DNA of 12,647 nucleotides from NCBI GenBank assembly GCA_947461015.1, contig CANHIR010000041.1, positions 1 to 12,647 of the forward strand, in the 5' to 3' direction. Position 1 is the first letter of the stretch; every line of letters begins with the position of its first letter. The DNA comes from Bacteroidota bacterium. GTDB taxonomy: Bacteria; Bacteroidota; Bacteroidia; Chitinophagales; Chitinophagaceae. Shown here piece by piece: positions 7,682-12,647 of the stretch. A program made the position numbers and the translations under genes. Under the pieces are notes generated by a model. That model was not told the origin of the DNA, did no database searches, and saw nothing but the letters and a program-made list of their open reading frames with translations.

Positions 7682-8581
7682 TTAATGGGTAAGCAATTTG
7701 AAAATTTCTTCCAAACTTGCCTCCTGCGTCTGCAAAGCTTGGATATTCAGGCCTTTATCCAATGCAAAATTTAAAAGACTTTTCTTTACCTCTTGTATAT
7801 CCTTTGATTTTATTACTAACGTGTGTTTGTCAATATGATCAAAAATATACTTTGTAAAGAAATCTTCTTTTAAATAGCTATCAATAGATTCTTCAAATAC
7901 AACCCTAACTCCTGGTTGAGCAGGTTTAAGCAATTGATCAATGCCTGTATTGGCTACCAATTTAGATTGATGTAGTACAATAACACTGGAACAAATTGCG
8001 GATACTTCTTGTAAAATATGTGTTGAGAATAAAACAATTGCGTCTTTGCTTAAATTTTGAATAAGTGTTCTTATCTCAATTAGTTGATTGGGGTCAAGTC
8101 CCGAAGTTGGTTCGTCCAATAAAATTAAAGCTGGCTTGTGAATAATGGCTGCAGCAATTCCTACTCTTTGTTTAAATCCTTTGGACAAAGCACCAATTTT
8201 TTTATGCTGCATTGGCGTAAGACCAGTTTCTAAAATAACTTCCGCTATGCGATTTGCTGATTGAACAATACCATGAATATTGGATATAAAAGATAAATAT
8301 TCCTTTACATACATTTCTTCATATAATGGATTCCCTTCTGGTAAATAACCAATTAATTTTTTAAAAGCAATGGGATTTTCTTGATTGGAAATGCCATTTA
8401 AAATTACCGCTCCTGCATCTGGCTGTAAGTAGCCCGCTATCATTTTTAAGGTAGTGCTTTTGCCAGCACCGTTGGGACCTAAAAAACCAACTACCCTTCC
8501 TTTATCTATGGAAAATGATAAATCATCCACCGCTAATTGTGCACCATATTTTTTGGAAAGCCCTTTTACAATCAATGTCAT
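7682..8581 (-). CDS. gldA: ABC transporter ATP-binding subunit, GldA-like
   Basis: This is the ATPase subunit of an ABC-2-type transporter. In the 299-residue reading, Walker A is GPNGAGKST (35-43), the signature is LSKGFKQR (132-139), Walker B is LILLDEP (152-158), the D-loop is SGLD (160-163) and the switch histidine is H188. The usual Q-loop glutamine is replaced by GYLPE (78-82), as is common in this subgroup. A ~90-residue C-terminal regulatory domain ends in LEEIFKLL. The phrases GNPLYEEMYVKEYL and GLTPMQHKKIGALSKG and the total length resemble GldA, which with GldF and GldG is part of the gliding apparatus of Flavobacterium. That name is by family resemblance, and related non-gliding transporters look similar. 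No permease gene is in the window. I start at the ATG 8579-8581; a TTG two codons upstream extends the frame but is a less likely start. Confidence 0.82.
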   Translation of the reverse strand: MTLIVKGLSKKYGAQLAVDDLSFSIDKGRVVGFLGPNGAGKSTTLKMIAGYLQPDAGAVILNGISNQENPIAFKKLIGYLPEGNPLYEEMYVKEYLSFISNIHGIVQSANRIAEVILETGLTPMQHKKIGALSKGFKQRVGIAAAIIHKPALILLDEPTSGLDPNQLIEIRTLIQNLSKDAIVLFSTHILQEVSAICSSVIVLHQSKLVANTGIDQLLKPAQPGVRVVFEESIDSYLKEDFFTKYIFDHIDKHTLVIKSKDIQEVKKSLLNFALDKGLNIQALQTQEASLEEIFKLLTH

Positions 8582-8615
8582 AACCAAAAATACTTAACTA
8601 ATATTATAAAACCAT

Positions 8616-8873
8616 TTATTCATCTTTTAGTTCGTCGGAAGATTCAGGCAAATGTGCATACTCATTATTCAAAGCAAACCTTCCGAACATAAATAAACCA
8701 ATACTAATAGGTGTAAAAATGATTAAAATGATACTCCATTGTAAAATAGTATTTGCTTTCTCCGCAGGCTTTGCAATGCCAATTTTAACAAAAGCTTCAT
8801 AAATCAGAAAGCAAATAATGGCGGGTGCTAAAAGCATCCAGACAATTCCTAATAATTTTTTAATCCTATTCAT
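8616..8873 (-). CDS. Small two-helix membrane protein, unknown function
   Basis: I do not recognise a named function for this 85-residue protein. It has a basic N-terminus (MNRIKK), two hydrophobic segments (about 8-30 and 44-66) joined by a short polar turn containing KPAEKAN, and an acidic tail (PESSDELKDE). This predicts a hairpin with both ends in the cytoplasm by the positive-inside rule. It begins 22 bases after the MFS transporter gene and ends 34 bases before the GldA-like gene, all on one strand, with no terminator or good promoter in the gaps. That arrangement suggests cotranscription with the transporter and possibly a role as its accessory subunit, but this is only inference from position. 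Confidence 0.75.
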   Translation of the reverse strand: MNRIKKLLGIVWMLLAPAIICFLIYEAFVKIGIAKPAEKANTILQWSIILIIFTPISIGLFMFGRFALNNEYAHLPESSDELKDE

Positions 8874-8895
8874 GGTAATCTACTTTTATAAATAA

Positions 8896-10524
8896 TTAAT
8901 CCATTACGTTTTTGTCCATCTTATTGGTTAAATATACCGCCCCAATCACTAAACAAATTGTAGCCACTCCAATAGGATACCACAAACCCGCCAATGGATC
9001 GCCCGCTGGATTTTGTTTGGTCTTCGTAAACTCAACAATTAAAGTGCCTAAGAAAGGGACCAAGCCGCCAAATACACCATTCCCAATGTGATAAGGAAGT
9101 GACATGGAAGTATACCTAATTTTAGTTGGGAACATTTCCACTAAAAATGCTGCAATAGGACCATACACCATGGTTACATATAAAATTTGAATAAAAACCA
9201 ACCAAATTAAATCCCAGGTAGCCGATGTTCCCATTGTTTTTTCTATGACTATATTTGGTTTTGGTGAATGATATTTAATAAGCGTTGGATTCATTAAATT
9301 AATGGGTCGATCCACCCCTAATTCTTTAAAGCCAACTAAAGTGTCGGTGATCGTATACTTAAATACAGATCCATCCATATAGGTGGTATCCAATACCTGT
9401 CTCACATACATCTTATGTTTATCTTTAGCATCTACCAGTGGCATCAATGGACCTGTTTTCGTTAATCGATGATCAATCACTTTGGTTCTATTATTTGCAG
9501 CAGTGATCGCAATAAATTCTTTATATATAGGCCGATAAGTGCAAACCGCCAAAAGCATTCCAATTAACATGATCCACTTTCGCCCTATTTTATCACTTAG
9601 CCATCCAAATATTACAAAAAAGGGCGTTGCCATTAAAATGGCAACCAACATAATATTTCTAGATTGTACAAATTCAATATTACAAACAGTTTCTAAAAAA
9701 GTTTGTGCATAAAATTGACCAGTATACCAAACTACTCCCTGCCCCATAACTGCTCCAAATAAAGCCAATAGCACCATTTTAAAATTTGCTTTATTTCCAA
9801 AACTTTCCTTTAATGGATTCGTGGATGTTTTTCCTTCCGATTTTAATTTTGAAAACATGGGTGACTCACTCATGCGCATTCTAATTAAAACAGAAACACC
9901 TACTAGAATAATTGAAATCCAAAATGGATATCTCCATCCACCCCATTCTGCACTAAATTTTTCTAGCCCTTGATTAGATCGTATTAAAATAATTACACCT
10001 AATGCTAAAAATAATCCAAGGGTTGCTGTGGTTTGTATCCAGGAAGTCCAAAATCCGCGCTGCCCTTTTGGTGCATGCTCTGCAACATAGGTAGCAGCAC
10101 CTCCGTATTCACCACCCAATGCGAGTCCCTGTAATAATCTTAAAATAAGTACAAGAATGGGGGCAGCCCATCCTATGGTTTTAAAACCTGGCACCAACCC
10201 AATAGCAAAAGTAGAACCCCCCATAATCACCAAAGTCAATAAAAAAGTATGTTTACGACCAATAAGGTCGCCTAAACGACCAAAAACCAAGGCCCCAAAA
10301 GGGCGTACGATGAATCCAGCTGCAAAAATTGCCAAGGTACTTAATAGCGCTGCTGTACCTGCTTCTGCAGGAAAAAATTGTTTGGATAAGATGGTTGCCA
10401 ACATTCCAAAAATGTAAAAATCATACCATTCAATTAAGGTGCCTACCGAGGATGCCCCAATCACAAAAGCAATACTACTTTGTTTTTTCTCTACATTCAT
10501 AGCAATCGTTTTTCCAGTTATCAT
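8896..10524 (-). CDS. MFS transporter, metabolite:H+ symporter type, with a large extracytoplasmic insertion
   Basis: This is a 12-helix major facilitator resembling the metabolite:H+ symporter group (ProP, KgtP, ShiA). Evidence is GTLIEWYDFYIFG (28-40) in helix 1, RPFGALVFGRLGDLIGRK (74-91) with motif A between helices 2 and 3, RLLQGLALGGEYGGA (129-143) in helix 4, and a second motif A GWLSDKIGRK (307-316) between helices 8 and 9. The substrate cannot be read from sequence; divergence from acs suggests a small carboxylate such as acetate. Unlike the usual 430-500-residue members, it has about 100 polar residues (334-435) between helices 9 and 10, on the periplasmic side. The first ATG is used here. 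A second ATG at 10498-10500 would remove eight residues and fits family N-termini at least as well. It heads a same-strand run with the small membrane protein, the ABC ATPase and eno. Confidence 0.9.
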   Translation of the reverse strand: MITGKTIAMNVEKKQSSIAFVIGASSVGTLIEWYDFYIFGMLATILSKQFFPAEAGTAALLSTLAIFAAGFIVRPFGALVFGRLGDLIGRKHTFLLTLVIMGGSTFAIGLVPGFKTIGWAAPILVLILRLLQGLALGGEYGGAATYVAEHAPKGQRGFWTSWIQTTATLGLFLALGVIILIRSNQGLEKFSAEWGGWRYPFWISIILVGVSVLIRMRMSESPMFSKLKSEGKTSTNPLKESFGNKANFKMVLLALFGAVMGQGVVWYTGQFYAQTFLETVCNIEFVQSRNIMLVAILMATPFFVIFGWLSDKIGRKWIMLIGMLLAVCTYRPIYKEFIAITAANNRTKVIDHRLTKTGPLMPLVDAKDKHKMYVRQVLDTTYMDGSVFKYTITDTLVGFKELGVDRPINLMNPTLIKYHSPKPNIVIEKTMGTSATWDLIWLVFIQILYVTMVYGPIAAFLVEMFPTKIRYTSMSLPYHIGNGVFGGLVPFLGTLIVEFTKTKQNPAGDPLAGLWYPIGVATICLVIGAVYLTNKMDKNVMD

Positions 10525-10553
10525 TCAAGTTAAATATTTATGCGTAAAAAATG

Positions 10554-10561
10554 TAAATTTG
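10554..10561 (+). promoter_or_regulatory. acs: -7 promoter box of acs
   Basis: TAAATTTG matches TAnnTTTG exactly and ends 25 bases before the acs ATG. A TTA at 10530-10532, 21 bases upstream, is an imperfect -33 element. The box lies inside the 62-base divergent region (10525-10586) shared with the MFS gene. On the other strand an imperfect box TACATTTT overlaps it (10548-10555), so the two promoters may be mutually exclusive. Confidence 0.5.
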
Positions 10562-10586
10562 GAACATCTATTTATAATCATTGCAT

Positions 10587-12524
10587 ATGAGCTACCCTTA
10601 TCAAATTAAAAGCCTAGAACAATATCATGAGGCGTATAAAAAAAGTATTGACCAACCCGAGTTATTTTGGAATGAGATTGCTGAAACATTTACTTGGCAA
10701 AAAAAATGGGATAAAACATTAGCGTGGAATTTTAAGGATCCAAAAGTAGAATGGTTTAAAGGAGGTAAATTAAATATTACGGAGAACTGTTTGGACCGAC
10801 ACCTTGAAAAAAATGGCGATACACCGGCCATGATTTGGGAGCCGAATGATCCCGAAGAACATCATCGTATCATTACTTACAAACAATTGCATTTAAAAGT
10901 TTGTCAATTTGCACAAGTCCTTTTAAACAATGGTGTTCAAAAAGGAGATCGTGTTTGCGTATACATGGGCATGATCCCTGAACTTGCCATCGCAGTATTA
11001 GCATGCGCTCGTATTGGCGCCATTCATAGTGTAATTTTTGGTGGCTTTAGCGCACAAAGTATTGCAGATCGTTTAGAAGATGCAAAAGCGGAATACATAA
11101 TTACATGTGATGGTGCTTTTAGAGGCGCCAAAGACATTCCTTTAAAGTCCGTAATTGACGATGCCTTAATTGGTAACAAAACGGTTAAGCGTGTTATTGT
11201 TTGCACCAGAACCAGAACCGCAGTTTCCATGTTAAAAGGACGCGATGTATGGTGGGAAGACGAAATTAAAAAAGTAGAAACGCAAGCTTTACCATTAGTT
11301 GCGCCTGCTGAAATGGATGCAGAAGATCCTTTGTTTATTTTATATACATCTGGCTCCACTGGAAAACCAAAAGGCGTGGTGCATAGCGTTGCGGGTTATA
11401 TGGTTTACACGAACTATACTTTTGTGAATGTATTTCAATACCAACCCAATGATATTTTCTTTTGCACGGCCGACATTGGTTGGATCACAGGACATAGTTA
11501 CATTGTTTATGGCCCATTGAGCGCAGGAGGTACCTCTTTAATGTTTGAAGGCATTCCAACCTTTCCGGACGCAGGACGTTTTTGGGATATAATTGACAAG
11601 TTTAAAGTGAATATTTTATACACGGCACCAACTGCCATTCGCTCTTTAATGAGTTTTGGATTGGGTCCTGTTAAAGACCATGATTTAAGTAGTTTAAAAA
11701 TATTAGGTACTGTTGGTGAACCCATCAATGAAGAAGCATGGCATTGGTATGACGAACATATTGGCAAGAAAAAATGTCCCATCGTAGACACTTGGTGGCA
11801 AACAGAAACAGGTGGTGTAATGATTTCAAATATGGCAGGTATTACGCCCGGAAAACCAGGCTGGGCAACTTATCCCATGCCTGGTGTAAAAGCCATTTTA
11901 GTGGACGACAAGGGCAATGAAGTGACTGAAAAAGAAGATGGATTGTACCGTGGCAATTTATGTATCACACAACCTTGGCCTGCTACTTTAAGAACCACTT
12001 ATGGTGATCATGAAAGATGTCGCACCAACTATTTTGCAACCTATGAAAATTTATATTTCACTGGCGATGGCGCATTAAGAAATGAAGCAGGTCAATTTAG
12101 AATCACTGGCCGTGTGGACGATGTTTTAAATGTAAGTGGCCACCGTATAGGCACTGCCGAAGTAGAGAATGCGATAAACATGCACGCAGGTGTGGTGGAG
12201 AGTGCGGTGGTAGGCTATCCACATGACATTAAAGGACAAGGCATTTATGCATATGTAATTTATACAGGCTCTCACGGACAAGACACCCATGGCACTGGCG
12301 ACATGGTAAGAAAAGATATTTTACAAACCGTAACAAGAATTATTGGCCCCATTGCAAAACCAGATAAAATTCAGTTTGTGTCAGGCCTTCCTAAAACACG
12401 TTCTGGAAAAATCATGCGCCGCATATTAAGAAAAGTAGCGGAAGGCGAAACCAATAATTTGGGGGATACCTCTACTTTACTTGATCCAGCTGTGGTAGAT
12501 GAAATTGTAAAAGGAATGTTGTAA
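10587..12524 (+). CDS. acs: Acetyl-CoA synthetase (AMP-forming)
   Basis: Acs activates acetate with ATP and CoA to acetyl-CoA by way of acetyl-AMP. The 645-residue protein matches the family (652 in E. coli). In this numbering the P-loop TSGSTGKPKG is at 254-263, the adenylate motif DTWWQTETGG at 401-410, the hinge region GRVDDVLNVSGHRIGT at 508-523, and the catalytic C-terminal lysine K608 in KTRSGKIMRR. The second tryptophan of WWQTE (W404) corresponds to the residue that restricts the pocket to acetate in characterised Acs, arguing against a propionyl- or larger acyl-specific enzyme. K608 is the residue acetylated to switch off Acs in Salmonella. No Pat or CobB homolog is in the window. 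I start at ATG 10587 in place of an in-frame TTG two codons earlier, because MSYPYQIKS is a normal family N-terminus. The gene ends at a strong terminator. Confidence 0.98.
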   Translation: MSYPYQIKSLEQYHEAYKKSIDQPELFWNEIAETFTWQKKWDKTLAWNFKDPKVEWFKGGKLNITENCLDRHLEKNGDTPAMIWEPNDPEEHHRIITYKQLHLKVCQFAQVLLNNGVQKGDRVCVYMGMIPELAIAVLACARIGAIHSVIFGGFSAQSIADRLEDAKAEYIITCDGAFRGAKDIPLKSVIDDALIGNKTVKRVIVCTRTRTAVSMLKGRDVWWEDEIKKVETQALPLVAPAEMDAEDPLFILYTSGSTGKPKGVVHSVAGYMVYTNYTFVNVFQYQPNDIFFCTADIGWITGHSYIVYGPLSAGGTSLMFEGIPTFPDAGRFWDIIDKFKVNILYTAPTAIRSLMSFGLGPVKDHDLSSLKILGTVGEPINEEAWHWYDEHIGKKKCPIVDTWWQTETGGVMISNMAGITPGKPGWATYPMPGVKAILVDDKGNEVTEKEDGLYRGNLCITQPWPATLRTTYGDHERCRTNYFATYENLYFTGDGALRNEAGQFRITGRVDDVLNVSGHRIGTAEVENAINMHAGVVESAVVGYPHDIKGQGIYAYVIYTGSHGQDTHGTGDMVRKDILQTVTRIIGPIAKPDKIQFVSGLPKTRSGKIMRRILRKVAEGETNNLGDTSTLLDPAVVDEIVKGML

Positions 12525-12539
12525 AAAGATGTACATCAT

Positions 12540-12580
12540 AAAAAAAGTCCCGCAGATAAATTCAGCGGGACTTTTTTTTA
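12540..12580. terminator. Rho-independent terminator after acs, apparently bidirectional
   Basis: GTCCCGC (12547-12553) pairs with GCGGGAC (12565-12571 region), extended by an A-run (12540-12546) and a T-run (12572-12579), with a 12-base loop. The eight T on the plus strand serve acs. The A-run provides seven T on the minus strand, so it can also stop a convergent transcript from the right. Confidence 0.88.
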
Positions 12581-12599
12581 TTGCTAATAGCTCGTTTAA

Positions 12600-12647
12600 T
12601 TATTCCATTAACTTTTTTAGCCTACTTGAAAGTGTAAATAAAATTAA
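12600..12647 (-). CDS. Possible C-terminal tail of a convergent gene (partial, right edge)
   Basis: One minus-strand frame is open from the window edge for 15 codons and then meets TAA at 12600-12602, giving LILFTLSSRLKKLME. The other two minus frames stop earlier. A gene ending here would fit the bidirectional character of the terminator at 12540-12580. Fifteen codons are too few to identify any family, and the open frame could be chance. Bases 12525-12599 otherwise hold only that terminator. Confidence 0.25.
   Translation of the reverse strand, partial: LILFTLSSRLKKLME

Noticed and set aside
7671..7690. Hairpin ACCCATT / AATGGGT over the stop codon of the GldA-like gene
   Set aside because: The 7-bp stem is weak and is followed by no T-run on either strand, so it does not qualify as a terminator.
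8585..8592. Exact -7 box match (TATTTTTG on minus) just before the GldA-like gene
   Set aside because: It ends three bases from the ATG, so transcription would start at or inside the start codon, and no TTG is at the right -33 spacing; a T-rich chance match is more likely.
10531..10540. Perfect palindrome TAAATATTTA in the MFS/acs divergent region
   Set aside because: Short all-AT palindromes are common by chance in sequence this AT-rich, and no second copy lies nearby to suggest an operator.
11024..11359. 111-codon open frame on the minus strand
   Set aside because: It is fully inside acs on the opposite strand, where the acs reading includes the intact ATP-binding motif.
1..12647. Search by eye for tRNA, rRNA, CRISPR repeats, insertion-sequence ends, long direct repeats and phage or defence genes
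   Set aside because: None was seen. Every gap between genes is under about 125 bases and is accounted for by promoters and terminators.

Overview
The window is an ordinary, gene-dense stretch of a low-GC Bacteroidota chromosome. Several things point there: TAnnTTTG-type -7 promoter boxes, few recognisable Shine-Dalgarno sites, a fused alpha/beta 2-oxoacid dehydrogenase E1, a GldA-like ABC ATPase, and a COG4760-type Bax inhibitor-1 homolog. A Chitinophagaceae-like member is my best guess, but that is inference from the style of the proteins and not a search result. I see no tRNA, rRNA, CRISPR array, insertion sequence, integrase or phage gene, and no gap between genes longer than about 125 bases.

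Layout, left to right. Bases 1-1535 (minus) hold most of a fused E1alpha/E1beta 2-oxoacid dehydrogenase that runs off the left edge. Upstream of it on the same strand are a seven-helix BI-1/YccA-family membrane protein (1628-2395), with its own terminator, and an exported polysaccharide deacetylase (2460-3254). A divergent intergenic region (3255-3362) then leads to korA (3363-5210, plus), a fused gamma-alpha subunit of a 2-oxoacid:ferredoxin oxidoreductase. It converges on nth (endonuclease III), which overlaps an upstream ftsB/divIC-like gene by one base. Next come eno (enolase) with a strong terminator, a GldA-like ABC ATPase, a small two-helix membrane protein and an MHS-type MFS transporter, all on the minus strand (6322-10524). 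A 62-base divergent region separates the transporter from acs (acetyl-CoA synthetase, 10587-12524, plus), which ends at a strong bidirectional-looking terminator. The last 48 bases may be the tail of a convergent gene.

Functionally the window is mostly central carbon metabolism: 2-oxoacid oxidation to acyl-CoA by two routes (NAD-linked E1 and ferredoxin-linked Kor), glycolysis (Eno) and acetate activation (Acs), with a likely organic-acid transporter divergent from acs. Housekeeping genes for cell division (FtsB/DivIC) and DNA repair (Nth) sit among them. I found no convincing new multi-gene system. The points most worth a second look are the roughly 100-residue extracytoplasmic insertion in the MFS transporter together with its small membrane-protein neighbour, the apparent absence of korB next to korA, and a terminator whose T-tract doubles as the -33 box of the next promoter.
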